A DNA stretch of 64,000 nt from Bacillus marasmi (GTDB taxonomy: Bacteria; Bacillota; Bacilli; Bacillales; Cytobacillaceae): contig NZ_LR656178.1 in NCBI RefSeq assembly GCF_902168435.1, forward strand, positions 57,783 to 121,782, read 5' to 3'. The notes under the pieces are model-generated. The model saw only the letters and a program-made list of their open reading frames with translations, was not told where the DNA came from and did no database searches. Each line of letters begins with the position of its first letter. The stretch's first letter is position 1. Of this stretch, positions 15,429-24,283 are shown piece after piece. Position numbers and translations under genes: made by a program.

Positions 15429-16568
15429 ATGAAAGCTGTGACCTATCAAGGGATAAAAGATGTTGCTGTAAAAGAAGTACATGACCCAACGATTCAAAAA
15501 GCAGATGATATGATTGTAAAAATCACAAGTTCAGCGATTTGTGGTTCTGATTTGCATTTAATACATGGTATGATCCCGAACACACCAGAGGATTACGTAA
15601 TTGGCCATGAGCCAATGGGAATTGTTGAAGAGGTAGGTCCTGAGGTGACGAAGGTGAAAAAGGGTGATAGAGTTATCATTCCATTTAATGTTAGCTGTGG
15701 GCAATGCTGGTATTGCCAGCACGATTTAACGAGTCAATGTGATACCTCCAATCCGCACGGTGAGATGGGCGGATTTTTTGGTTATTCAGAAACGACTGGA
15801 GGTTATCCTGGTGGGCAGGCAGAATATTTACGAGTGCCATACGGGAATTTTACTCCCTTTAAGATTCCAGAAAATTGTGAAGTGGAAGATGAAAAACTAG
15901 TCTTATTGTCTGATGCCGCACCAACTGCATATTGGTCGGTTGAAAACGCTGGTGTTACACAAGGTTCTACGGTCATTATCCTTGGTTGTGGTCCAGTAGG
16001 ACTGTTGGCACAAAAATTTGCGTGGTTTAAAGGTGCGAAACGTGTAATTGCCGTTGATTACATCGATTATCGACTTGAGCACGCAAAACGGACGAACAAT
16101 GTGGAAATTGTTAATTTTGAAAAGGAAGAAAATGTTGGCAACTATTTGAAGGAAATCACCCAAGGCGGTGCTGATGTCGTTATTGATTGTGTTGGTATGG
16201 ATGGGAAAATGAGTCCTCTTGAGTTTTTGGCCACTGGTCTTAAATTACATGGGGGATCAATGGGAGCAATTGTGACGGCAACCCAGGCAGTACGTAAGGG
16301 CGGAATGATTCAAATAACAGGTGTTTATGGAATGAGATATAACGGTTTTCCTTTAGGCGATATATTTTCGAGGAATGTAAATATTAGAACTGGGCAAGCT
16401 CCCGTTATACCTTATATGCCATACCTTTATGATGTGTTCTCCAAAGGGACAATTGATCCCAGTGATATTATCACCCACATGATTCCATTAGATGAAGCGA
16501 AACGCGGCTATGAGGTGTTTGATACGAAAACCGATGGCTGCATAAAGGTCATCTTGAAACCACATTGA
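15429..16568 (+). CDS. adhB: zinc-dependent alcohol dehydrogenase AdhB
   Basis: 379 residues, medium-chain dehydrogenase/reductase. Catalytic zinc site: AICGSDLH and [12 protein letters not shown]. Structural zinc site: [15 protein letters not shown] (four Cys). Rossmann motif GCGPVGL. The sequence runs closely parallel to B. subtilis AdhB, including [20 protein letters not shown], and belongs to the glutathione-independent formaldehyde dehydrogenase-like branch. Substrate in vivo is unknown. Its place behind yraG-yraF is conserved in B. subtilis and suggests expression in the sporulating mother cell. I start at ATG 15429 after TTTGGAGGAC. Confidence 0.88.
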   Translation: MKAVTYQGIKDVAVKEVHDPTIQKADDMIVKITSSAICGSDLHLIHGMIPNTPEDYVIGHEPMGIVEEVGPEVTKVKKGDRVIIPFNVSCGQCWYCQHDLTSQCDTSNPHGEMGGFFGYSETTGGYPGGQAEYLRVPYGNFTPFKIPENCEVEDEKLVLLSDAAPTAYWSVENAGVTQGSTVIILGCGPVGLLAQKFAWFKGAKRVIAVDYIDYRLEHAKRTNNVEIVNFEKEENVGNYLKEITQGGADVVIDCVGMDGKMSPLEFLATGLKLHGGSMGAIVTATQAVRKGGMIQITGVYGMRYNGFPLGDIFSRNVNIRTGQAPVIPYMPYLYDVFSKGTIDPSDIITHMIPLDEAKRGYEVFDTKTDGCIKVILKPH

Positions 16569-16581
16569 ATTTATATTAACC

Positions 16582-16622
16582 AAAAAGCCTGAAGAAGTCC
16601 TGAAGATTCTCCAGGTTTTTTC
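16582..16622 (+). terminator. rho-independent terminator
   Basis: AAAAAGCCTG...CAGGTTTTTT stem with internal GAA/TTC pairing, directly after adhB. Confidence 0.75.
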
Positions 16623-16710
16623 GTTCCTACTAATCCCTGATTATTTGTTTCATGTGGTAAAATTAAAACGATATTACCTATGCCATTTATTAGTCAGAAA
16701 GGAAAATAAA

Positions 16711-16869
16711 ATGAAAACGGAAAGTGAATACATAGAGTGGTTTAAGAAAAAACTGCTCGAACTCAAACCGATACCTGTAATCGAAACAGAACAAGCAGTT
16801 CTTCATATTCAGGCAAGTCAACCGCTAGAAGAGGACAAAGAATCTGATCAATACATAAAGTCAACATAA
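16711..16869 (+). CDS. hypothetical small protein, 52 residues
   Basis: MKTESEYIEWFKKKLLELKP followed by a polar C-terminal half. AGAAAGGAAAA lies upstream of the ATG at 16711; an earlier in-frame ATG at 16645 has no site. No recognised family. It sits 12 bases before the TPR gene and is likely its operon partner. Confidence 0.5.
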   Translation: MKTESEYIEWFKKKLLELKPIPVIETEQAVLHIQASQPLEEDKESDQYIKST

Positions 16870-16881
16870 AGAGGGAATGTG

Positions 16882-17502
16882 ATGGGGCTACAGGAAGAAA
16901 CGTATAATCATGCAATTGATTATATGAAAGATGAATTATTTGACGAGGCGACCGACCTTCTTGAAAAGCTGGTTGAAGAGAGGCCACATTTTAATCAAGC
17001 GCGATGGGCACTCGGTATTGCTTATACATTATCCGGCTACCCACATAAGTCTTTGCTGATCTGGAAGGGGATAGTAGACGGGAATGAACACGGGCTTAAT
17101 CATGCGATTTATCAAGTTGAACAAAAATTACCCGTCTACATCGAAATATATCAAAAGTATAATAAAGCATTGGAGCATATTCAGAGCGGCAAATATACTG
17201 AAGCTTCTTTGCTTTTTGAAGAATTACTGACTATGAAGGAGGATATACCGCTTCCTGTTGTCTTTTATCAAGCATATATACTGACGAAAATGATTTTGGG
17301 CGATGAGAAAAATGCGTTTGATGAAATGGTTCAATTTCCTGCTTATGTTCGCAAAAGCCTTGTCATTCAAGACTTAGGTGAAGAAATACATCAATACTTG
17401 GAATCATATCGAAACACAAAAGAAATATTTACAGATAAAGTTAACCGAAAATCGACCATACTGGAGTCAGTAGAATCATGGCTCCAAAATATTTTGAGGT
17501 AA
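16882..17502 (+). CDS. TPR-repeat protein
   Basis: 206 residues of paired helices with tetratricopeptide spacing: YMKDELFDEATDLLEKLVEE, then ARWALGIAYTLSGYPHKSLL, and later IQSGKYTEASLLFEELLTMK. TPR arrays are protein-binding scaffolds; the partner is unknown. GAGGGA lies upstream and either GTG 16879 or ATG 16882 could start it. No signal peptide or membrane helix, so cytosolic. It follows a 52-residue gene and ends before the terminator at 17530. Confidence 0.78.
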   Translation: MGLQEETYNHAIDYMKDELFDEATDLLEKLVEERPHFNQARWALGIAYTLSGYPHKSLLIWKGIVDGNEHGLNHAIYQVEQKLPVYIEIYQKYNKALEHIQSGKYTEASLLFEELLTMKEDIPLPVVFYQAYILTKMILGDEKNAFDEMVQFPAYVRKSLVIQDLGEEIHQYLESYRNTKEIFTDKVNRKSTILESVESWLQNILR

Positions 17503-17529
17503 TGAGGAAATAGTAGTTGATGAATCAAT

Positions 17530-17576
17530 AAAACGAAAAAACTTGGCTGATCCTATCAACCAAGTTTTTTCGTTTT
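17530..17576. terminator. bidirectional rho-independent terminator
   Basis: AAAACGAAAAAACTTGG pairs with CCAAGTTTTTTCGTTTT, serving the convergent TPR and YvbH genes. Confidence 0.9.
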
Positions 17577-17577
17577 A

Positions 17578-18195
17578 TTAGTTATTAATGTATTTTTCAA
17601 AAACCTTGCCAAAATCTTTTTCATGATATTGTTCACGGACTTGGGTAAGCCATTTAAATCCAAACTCTGTTAATTCTTGATATTGGGTAGCAAGGTTAAT
17701 TTGTGCATCTGTCCGAGAGTTCTGGAGAATAGTGTTAGCCTTATCAAGGCTTAATTCTGCCATTCGTGTCATGACAGTATTTTCATGTGTGACATCGGAA
17801 ATGTAGGTTAATGTTTTATAAAGGTCCTTCAGTTTTTCTATTTGATTTTTTTGAACATCAATATCAAACTGAACTTCACCAATTTTGAATTTGATTTCAA
17901 CATCTAGATCGATTTTACCAGCAGTTTCAAGCAGAACGTTAGTAATTCGATTGCGGGAATATGGATAGCGTTTTAAAGTTCGCTTCGATGAAACAGCACT
18001 TTCACCATCAACATGGATTAACGCCAAATTCGTAAAACAATATTCATCCTTCTTCGTCTTAATCAGAAAGTAAATCTTTTCCTGATCTTCATGCATCACG
18101 TAATCATCAGCATCTGTTTTATCGTAATCTGATGGATCTATGATTTTCCCAATATCTGATAAACCTAATGCATCTGCAGCAATTTTTTTAAACAT
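17578..18195 (-). CDS. yvbH: YvbH-like PH-domain protein with oligomerisation tail
   Basis: 205 residues. N-terminal two thirds are a bacterial PH domain (EDQEKIYFLIKTKKDEYCFT, SKRTLKRYPYSRNRITNVLL), followed by a helical YvbH-like oligomerisation region (DLYKTLTYISDVTHEN to the end, FGFKWLTQVREQY). The two-domain order matches B. subtilis YvbH. It probably forms rings or higher oligomers in the cytosol; cellular role unknown. I chose the ATG at 18195 (MFKKIAADALG), with GGACGGGG upstream, over the one at 18213. Confidence 0.87.
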   Translation of the reverse strand: MFKKIAADALGLSDIGKIIDPSDYDKTDADDYVMHEDQEKIYFLIKTKKDEYCFTNLALIHVDGESAVSSKRTLKRYPYSRNRITNVLLETAGKIDLDVEIKFKIGEVQFDIDVQKNQIEKLKDLYKTLTYISDVTHENTVMTRMAELSLDKANTILQNSRTDAQINLATQYQELTEFGFKWLTQVREQYHEKDFGKVFEKYINN

Positions 18196-18300
18196 TAAAC
18201 CCCGTCCTCTCATGATTTATCCTCAACCATTCTATGATACTCGTACATTTAATTATTCAAAAGATATATCGACATGTGCGTTAATATCATAGAAATTAAA

Positions 18301-18897
18301 CTAACCGATTTGTAAAATAGGGTGTGTAGCAGGATAATGAAAATACTGCCGAACAGCGAGCGAAACTCCCTTGGCTATATTCGTTGCCATAGTATAAATG
18401 AGATGGAGATCGGAAAATAGTAGTGAAGACTCCAAGTCAGGATCATTTTTGACAACAACACCCATGACACTACAATGACCAATGGGAGGAAGATCACTCC
18501 CAAGTCCTTTACCTGGTTTTAGCTGGCCATTTTGGATGATAATCGAGTTTACGGTTTCTTCATTCCCAAGTACACTATCAATAGCGACTACAAAACTGTT
18601 ATCCGGAAGCGAAAGGGTTGAAATTTCTTCCTCAATCGTAGTCGCGTCTAATGGATATTGCAAATTACCTAGTACTGTTAAATGTCGAGGAAATAAATCA
18701 TCTAAAAGCGTACCCACGAATGGTCCTAGGCTGTCACCGCTTATGCGATTGGAACCAATTGCCGCAACAAAAATGTGCTGTGTTCCTTGTGGAATTAATG
18801 AATAGAGAGAATCACGGATGAATAATGGTGATAACCGATGGTTAAATGGTATCATTCCTGTTAAATTAAGTGAGACTTGGTCCATTTGGTTGCGCAT
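18301..18897 (-). CDS. yyaC: spore protease-like protein YyaC (DUF1256)
   Basis: 198 residues matching the YyaC family, a GPR/HybD-like protein of sporulating bacteria. Visible blocks: AAIGSNRISGDSLGPFVGTL, LQYPLDATTIEEE, AIDSVLGN and KPGKGLGSDLPPIGH. The fold is that of hydrogenase maturation/GPR proteases, with acidic residues in GD and VAIDS as candidate metal or catalytic residues. It is thought to act in the forespore. Start at ATG 18897 after TAGGAG; the longer frame to 18915 lacks a site. Confidence 0.88.
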   Translation of the reverse strand: MRNQMDQVSLNLTGMIPFNHRLSPLFIRDSLYSLIPQGTQHIFVAAIGSNRISGDSLGPFVGTLLDDLFPRHLTVLGNLQYPLDATTIEEEISTLSLPDNSFVVAIDSVLGNEETVNSIIIQNGQLKPGKGLGSDLPPIGHCSVMGVVVKNDPDLESSLLFSDLHLIYTMATNIAKGVSLAVRQYFHYPATHPILQIG

Positions 18898-19023
18898 TGT
18901 TACTCTCCTAGTCATAAGGATTGAATGCTTGAGAAATAGAGTTGATGATTAAATATTCAGCTTTCATTGTCGATATTCCTGCCAAAAATACAAATTCCAT
19001 AAATTGCTACGGAGATGAATGTT

Positions 19024-19644
19024 TTGAATAAAAATTTTGCAAAATGGTATGACTTTTTTATGAATCCACTTGAAAAAGGGAAATTTAAAACAATACGAGC
19101 TGAATTATTAGGTGATGCAAATGGTAAAGTATTAGAAATAGGCTCAGGAACTGGTGTTAATTTCCCGTTATATGAAAAAGCGCAAGCTGTGCATGCCATA
19201 GAGCCCAATCTTGCCATGATTGAAAAGTCAATTCTAAAAAAGAAGCATGCGAGAGTTCCAATCGAAATCCACAATGCAGGCGCCGAAAGGCTTCCTTTTG
19301 ATACGAATAGCTTTGATTCAGTTGTGGCGACACTAGTGTTTTGTACCATCCCTAATGTTGATGAAGCGCTAAATGAAATAAAACGAGTGTGCAAACCAGG
19401 TGGCTCGATCCTTTTCTTTGAACATGTAAAATTGGAAAATCCAGTCTTGTCGAAATTACAGGATTGGTTAACCCCTACGTGGAAATCACTTTGTGATGGA
19501 TGCTGTTTAAATCGAAATTTAGAGCAGCTATTGAAATCCCATAGAATGGAAATAACAGAAACAAAGGAATATTATAAGGGTCTATTCGTCCTCTGTAAGG
19601 TAACAAATCATGATAAAACTGAAATGTTCATTAAGGGAGATTAA
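19024..19644 (+). CDS. class I SAM-dependent methyltransferase
   Basis: About 206 residues. SAM-binding motif I is VLEIGSGTGVNFPLY; an acidic end of strand 2 follows (HAIEPNLAMIEK), then FDSVVATLVFCTIPN (motif IV) and LNEIKRVCKPGGSILFFEHV. This is the UbiE/COQ5-like Methyltransf_11 layout; substrate unknown. CDGCC near the C-terminus is an unusual Cys cluster. CGGAG abuts the ATG at 19015, which is too close, so I prefer the TTG at 19024 (9 bases away); the difference is only three residues. A DUF454 gene follows 41 bases on. Confidence 0.87.
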   Translation: MNKNFAKWYDFFMNPLEKGKFKTIRAELLGDANGKVLEIGSGTGVNFPLYEKAQAVHAIEPNLAMIEKSILKKKHARVPIEIHNAGAERLPFDTNSFDSVVATLVFCTIPNVDEALNEIKRVCKPGGSILFFEHVKLENPVLSKLQDWLTPTWKSLCDGCCLNRNLEQLLKSHRMEITETKEYYKGLFVLCKVTNHDKTEMFIKGD

Positions 19645-19685
19645 ATTGCCCATTAAGACGAGATCAAACAGCAAGGGGGAATTCT

Positions 19686-20054
19686 ATGAATCAACTCGTA
19701 AAAGCACTCTTAATTGTGATTGGAACATTGTCAATTGCACTTGGAGTAATTGGAATTATCATCCCCTTACTACCAACAACACCGCTTTTGTTACTAGGAG
19801 CGGCGTGTTACATTCGCTCCTCTGAAAAATTGTACAAGCTGTTGCTGAAAAATAAATGGCTCGGAGGCTATATTGAGGATTTTCAAAAGAAGAAGGGAAT
19901 CACGCTGAAAAATAAAGTGATTAGTATTACGGCACTTTGGCTTTCTATGGGAATCTCACTTTATTTTTCCATTACAACCCTTTGGATGAGTATTTTGTTG
20001 GTCATCATAGCAGTATCAGTTAGTGCATTCATCTTGTCATTCCGTACTTTATAA
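19686..20054 (+). CDS. DUF454 (YbaN) family inner-membrane protein
   Basis: 122 residues with three or four hydrophobic helices. The family signature LGVIGIIIPLLPTTPLLLLG is followed by ACYIRSSEKLYKLLLKNKWL and the polar loop IEDFQKKKGITLKNK. Function is unknown. AAGGGGGAATTCT precedes the ATG. Probably co-transcribed with the methyltransferase upstream. Confidence 0.92.
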   Translation: MNQLVKALLIVIGTLSIALGVIGIIIPLLPTTPLLLLGAACYIRSSEKLYKLLLKNKWLGGYIEDFQKKKGITLKNKVISITALWLSMGISLYFSITTLWMSILLVIIAVSVSAFILSFRTL

Positions 20055-20061
20055 TTAGAAA

Positions 20062-20097
20062 AAGCAGAGAATCATATCAATGTGACTCTCTGCTTTA
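20062..20097. terminator. bidirectional rho-independent terminator
   Basis: AAAGCAGAGAaTCA pairs with TGAcTCTCTGCTTT between the convergent DUF454 gene and the gene at 20107. Confidence 0.82.
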
Positions 20098-20106
20098 TAG
20101 TAATGG

Positions 20107-21780
20107 TTATTTTAATCCTTCAATCTCCACTTTTTTCGCCGGTAAGAAATCTTCTTCCGTATCCATGTATGTTACTTTCACAACGTCACCTTCTTTTAAG
20201 TAAATAGCAAGTGGGCTATTTTCTGAAGAGATAGTGTAATTTTTATTATTATCAAGGAGAAAGCTTACAATCGTAAATTCACCTGATTTCTCTTTATAAA
20301 CACGTACAACCGTCCCGCTAGCCTGTTTTTCATCTGCTTTTGAGCTTCCTTTTACCGTGCTGCCACCACGTTGAAGAGCTGTTTTATATTGCTTCAGCGC
20401 TTCATTCGGAGTGCTTCCATATACTGATATTTCAGGATTTGCTGCTGAAACGATGAAGTAATTTTGTAAGAAACCATTTGAATCAAGAACAGGTGATAAC
20501 CAGCTTGCTTCACCATAGAAATTATAGAGGATAGGCATGGCTCCATACCATTTTTTCTCGATAAATTTCTTCTCTATAATTTGGAGTGCCCCTTGTGAAT
20601 CCATGTACGATTCTTCCATATTTCCAGTATAATATGTTGCCTCACCAGTGCGAGCATTCGTTAATGAGTAGCCAAGCATCGAATCGACGCCTTCCTTCGG
20701 ACTTGTGAAATCGGTAAAATAAAACATTTCTCCATTTTCATCGAAAATTGGACTTACATTTGCTTCTGTTCCTTCATCAGAAGGGAGCTTTACATCAGAT
20801 TTACCGAACTTGCTGTTCCAAAATCCGTGAATATAATTTCCAAAATAACTATTTTGCAAACTTACAACCTCTGGTGAAACAGCTCCATCAATAAATTCTG
20901 GCACTTTTTTTAATGAGTAGGAATCTGTTTTCCCCGTTTTAGGGTCGACCATAACAATCCCTTTAACTTCAAACCCGTTACGAGCAGAGATAAACTCCCC
21001 ATAGGAACGGATATAAAAAGGAGTTCCGTCGTCATCGATTTCTAATTGAACATCACCATAAAAAATGGCATTTGGATATTGCATACGCATATGTCTTTCA
21101 ATTTGCTTGTTAAAGAATGAAGATGGCGTATAGCTCATTTCAGATTTTACGAACTTTGGATTTGCAGATGAATCCGTTGCACTGACGGTAAAATAACCTG
21201 GAGTTACATCTCCATTCATCCATTTAAAGAAACCGGAAAATTCAACTGGAGCAATGTAAACATATTTTCCATCAATTTTCTGGATTTGAAGATTCCCTAA
21301 TTCATAATAACTAGTGTTTGGAACCTGTCCAAATGCCTTTTTCATTTTATTTCGGGCAAATTGCGGAGGTACGCTTGCAGGCGTTTCTTTTTCATCAAAG
21401 GTCTCTATTTCTACTTTTTGTTTCATGTTTGCAGATTCAAATTTTTCGTTTGCATTAAAGACAAATGCAGTAAGGAAATAAACTCCAATCGCAAAGCTTG
21501 CTAAAAATAACAATCCTTTAATCTTTTGCTCTAATCCGGTTGAAAAAATGGCTCCGACAGCAGCGAAAACTATGGCAGGAGCCCATAATATCGTTATGTT
21601 TCGGTCTAGATTTGTAATATAAAACGTCGCAAGAACTATGACTGAAAATAAGATAATAGTTCCGAGTAAAAATGTTGCAGACGGCTGTTTAACACCTTTT
21701 GCCTTTGGGCTAGAAAAGGGTACTAGTAACAGCGCAAATATTAATCCCGCAATAAGTGAAAAAAGAAAAAAATTCCCCAT
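20107..21780 (-). CDS. large membrane-anchored protein of unknown function
   Basis: 557 residues. The N-terminal ~110 residues hold four hydrophobic helices. The remaining 440 residues are beta-rich and should lie outside the membrane, with repeated tracts of the type GYFTVSATD, IKGIVMVDPKTGKTDSY and GYSLTNARTGEATYYTG that resemble PepSY-like or cell-wall-associated repeats. An OB-like C-terminal end follows (SGTVVRVYKEKSGEFTIVSF). I do not recognise a named family. ATG 21780 has AAGGAG 7 bases upstream, better than the ATG at 21786. Single gene. Confidence 0.7.
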   Translation of the reverse strand: MGNFFLFSLIAGLIFALLLVPFSSPKAKGVKQPSATFLLGTIILFSVIVLATFYITNLDRNITILWAPAIVFAAVGAIFSTGLEQKIKGLLFLASFAIGVYFLTAFVFNANEKFESANMKQKVEIETFDEKETPASVPPQFARNKMKKAFGQVPNTSYYELGNLQIQKIDGKYVYIAPVEFSGFFKWMNGDVTPGYFTVSATDSSANPKFVKSEMSYTPSSFFNKQIERHMRMQYPNAIFYGDVQLEIDDDGTPFYIRSYGEFISARNGFEVKGIVMVDPKTGKTDSYSLKKVPEFIDGAVSPEVVSLQNSYFGNYIHGFWNSKFGKSDVKLPSDEGTEANVSPIFDENGEMFYFTDFTSPKEGVDSMLGYSLTNARTGEATYYTGNMEESYMDSQGALQIIEKKFIEKKWYGAMPILYNFYGEASWLSPVLDSNGFLQNYFIVSAANPEISVYGSTPNEALKQYKTALQRGGSTVKGSSKADEKQASGTVVRVYKEKSGEFTIVSFLLDNNKNYTISSENSPLAIYLKEGDVVKVTYMDTEEDFLPAKKVEIEGLK

Positions 21781-21991
21781 AATCATTCTCCTTCATGAAT
21801 GTCATAGTATCTATTACGTTTAACATAACAAAAAGTTTCAAGTAAAGAAAACGAGATACAAAATGCATGGAAAAATATACAATTAATGGATATTTAGTGT
21901 CAAATTTTCGACTATCTTGTCAGAATATTTAAATTTTACCCCAAATAATGTTACGGTTAGTATATGGAATAGCCACTTACAACGTGGTTAA

Positions 21992-22045
21992 GGTTATAAA
22001 GCATTTAATACTATTAAATGCTAATAACCATTTCTATAGAAATGG
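21992..22045 (+). promoter_or_regulatory. two adjoining leader palindromes before the KamA-type gene
   Basis: First, an extended inverted repeat from GGTTAT (21992-21997) to ATAACC (22024-22029) encloses a perfect 10-bp stem AGCATTTAAT / ATTAAATGCT. Second, the perfect 18-base palindrome CCATTTCTATAGAAATGG (22028-22045) overlaps it by two bases and covers the first G residues of the ribosome site GGAGGAA. The arrangement could be an operator pair or a leader RNA switch. Confidence 0.5.
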
Positions 22046-22055
22046 AGGAAACTAG

Positions 22056-23189
22056 ATGAAACCAAAATATCTAACATCGATCAATCAAATTGATGGACTG
22101 ACAAATGAAGAGAAGGAAGAGTTAAAGCCGATTACTGATCAATTTGCTTTCCGATCAAATAGCTATTATTTAAATTTAATTGATTGGGAGGATCCTAATG
22201 ACCCAATCAGAAAAATAATCATCCCTAACAATGGTGAGCTTTTAGAGTACGGAAAATGGGATGCCTGTGATGAGGAAACAAATTATGTTGTGCCAGGATG
22301 TCAGCATAAATATCAAGCTACTGCACTTTTAGTGATATCCGAAGTTTGTGGAGGGTATTGTCGTTATTGCTTCCGTAAGAGACTATTTATTAATGATGTG
22401 AAGGAAGCGAATATAGATTTTACACCAGGGCTTCATTATATCCGCGAACATCAAGAAATTAGTAACGTCCTATTGACTGGTGGAGATTCACTAATGCTAT
22501 CTACCAAAAAACTCAGTAACATTATTGAGCAACTTCGAAAAATTGATCATGTAAAAATCATTCGATTAGGATCCAAGCTACCTGCATATAACCCAATGAG
22601 AATATATGAAGATAAAGAACTATTAGAACTCATTCGAAACAATTCTACTCCCGAAAAAAGAATATATGTTATGTCACACATCAATCATCCCCGAGAGCTT
22701 ACTTCTGAAACTAAACAAGCGTTTCAAGCATTAATCGAAGCTGGTGCAATAGTCATGAATCAGACGCCTGTATTAAGAGGCATAAATGATGATTCAGATG
22801 TGTTGGCCGATCTTCTCAGTCAATTATCATGGATTGGAGTTAACCCATACTATTTCTTTATTAATCGACCTGTAGCAGGAAATTACGATTTCGTGCTTCC
22901 TTTGGAAGAAGCCTATACATTAGTTGAAGAGGCAAAAGCCAAAACCTCGGGATTAGGTAAAAGGGTACGATTAGTAATGAGCCATAGTTCAGGTAAAATT
23001 GAAATACTAGCGATTCAAGCTGGAAAAGCCTATTTAAAGTATCATCAATCTAAGGAAGGGAACTATGGCAAATTAATGGTCTTGGATTGTCCAAATGATG
23101 CAAGTTGGTTTGACGACCTACCTGGCAATGAGTTGTATTGGAAAAAATATACAAACACTCAAGAACAATGTGTTCTTCAGGAAGTATAA
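22056..23189 (+). CDS. KamA-family radical SAM aminomutase
   Basis: 377 residues. The radical-SAM cluster motif CxxxCxxC is at C98, C102, C105 (EVCGGYCRYCF), followed by LLTGGDSLMLS. The C-terminal MSHSSGKIEI contains the Lys expected to bind PLP in lysine 2,3-aminomutases. Members shift an amino group from the 2 to the 3 position of lysine or glutamate. It is shorter than the ~470-residue B. subtilis KamA, so the substrate is uncertain. GGAGGAA is 8 bases before ATG. The gene is alone, with an elaborate palindromic leader. Confidence 0.85.
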   Translation: MKPKYLTSINQIDGLTNEEKEELKPITDQFAFRSNSYYLNLIDWEDPNDPIRKIIIPNNGELLEYGKWDACDEETNYVVPGCQHKYQATALLVISEVCGGYCRYCFRKRLFINDVKEANIDFTPGLHYIREHQEISNVLLTGGDSLMLSTKKLSNIIEQLRKIDHVKIIRLGSKLPAYNPMRIYEDKELLELIRNNSTPEKRIYVMSHINHPRELTSETKQAFQALIEAGAIVMNQTPVLRGINDDSDVLADLLSQLSWIGVNPYYFFINRPVAGNYDFVLPLEEAYTLVEEAKAKTSGLGKRVRLVMSHSSGKIEILAIQAGKAYLKYHQSKEGNYGKLMVLDCPNDASWFDDLPGNELYWKKYTNTQEQCVLQEV

Positions 23190-23203
23190 ATATTCATTAT
23201 TCG

Positions 23204-23992
23204 TTACACCGTTTGAATTAGCCGACTTACTCTTTGAACAAATGATTTGATTAACGAATTTGTTTCCTCTGCTGCTTTTGTTGGTAGCTGATGTTTGGCG
23301 TTTTGGATCAACTGTAGCTGACTATTTGGAACCCTTGATTCAATCATTCGTGCATACTGATGAAATTGTCTGTTCTTCTCACCATATAGTAACAGTGTCG
23401 GTGTGCTAATTTTCCCTATTGATTGGGTACTTTGATAAGTTAAACTTGATTGATAATATTGCCTAATATTATCGGAACAACCTTTTTTCGACTCGCTCAA
23501 AAGTTCACGAAACATTGATTTATTGTCAGCATTGCTAAAACAGATTGCATATCTCAACGGAGTTATCAATTTGGTTTTTGAAAATAGTATAGCTAGCTGA
23601 AGTTCTTGCTTTAGTCTCCAATCATTAACCTCAGGCATAGGTGCAAGCAATATGGCTCCTTTTGCTCGGTGTGGATAGGTTAGCAAAAAGTCTAGCACGA
23701 CTGTACCGCCTGTGGAATAGCCACATAGGAAGGCTTGCGTGATTTGTAAATGGTCCAATAATTGCTTTATGTCTTTTGATATTCGCGAATGGGTGACAGG
23801 TTCTTTCGAAAAAGAACTATTGCCGTGTCCGCGGATATCAAAGACAATCGTTTGGAACTCCTTTGATAGCTCGTTGACCTGATACTTAAAGTTCGAGCTA
23901 GTTAACAAAGGGGGATGAACAAAGACGATTGGAACACCTTCTCCTTGAACCTGATAGTAAAGATTTGTTCCTTCAACCTTTAATTTTGGCAA
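23204..23992 (-). CDS. alpha/beta-fold hydrolase
   Basis: 262 residues with the classical fold order: VFVHPPLLTSSN (oxyanion region), FDIRGHGNSS, nucleophile elbow GYSTGG (Ser93), and a C-terminal NAKHQLP that carries the catalytic His. The acid is probably in LLLYGEKN or nearby. No signal peptide, so cytosolic. An esterase, haloperoxidase-like or MenH-like activity is possible; none can be chosen. Convergent with the KamA-type gene, with only 14 bases between stops. Confidence 0.87.
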   Translation of the reverse strand: MPKLKVEGTNLYYQVQGEGVPIVFVHPPLLTSSNFKYQVNELSKEFQTIVFDIRGHGNSSFSKEPVTHSRISKDIKQLLDHLQITQAFLCGYSTGGTVVLDFLLTYPHRAKGAILLAPMPEVNDWRLKQELQLAILFSKTKLITPLRYAICFSNADNKSMFRELLSESKKGCSDNIRQYYQSSLTYQSTQSIGKISTPTLLLYGEKNRQFHQYARMIESRVPNSQLQLIQNAKHQLPTKAAEETNSLIKSFVQRVSRLIQTV

Positions 23993-24283
23993 TGAGTATT
24001 ACCTCCGTTTCAAAAAAATTCCTCTATCTTTTTTATCTTTTTTATCCATAAAAACGAAGTATAAGAACAAATTGATTTAACATTACATGTCAAGATTTTT
24101 TACTATTATATTCTTTGTCTAAAAAACAAGAAAAATTCTCCTTCCTTTCATGAAAATGGTGTAAAAATTCCAATAATTTGATAAATTAGTTGTTGGGTAT
24201 TATTTTTGTAAAAAATTAGTAGAGAATATGTGGTTAGATGAAAAAACATTCCCTACTAATCTAGTTAAGGAGGAGAAGTTTTC

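Noticed and set aside
23993-24283. 290-base divergent spacer before the VWA lipoprotein gene
   Set aside because: AT-rich with no palindrome, riboswitch or small frame; presumably holds only promoters.
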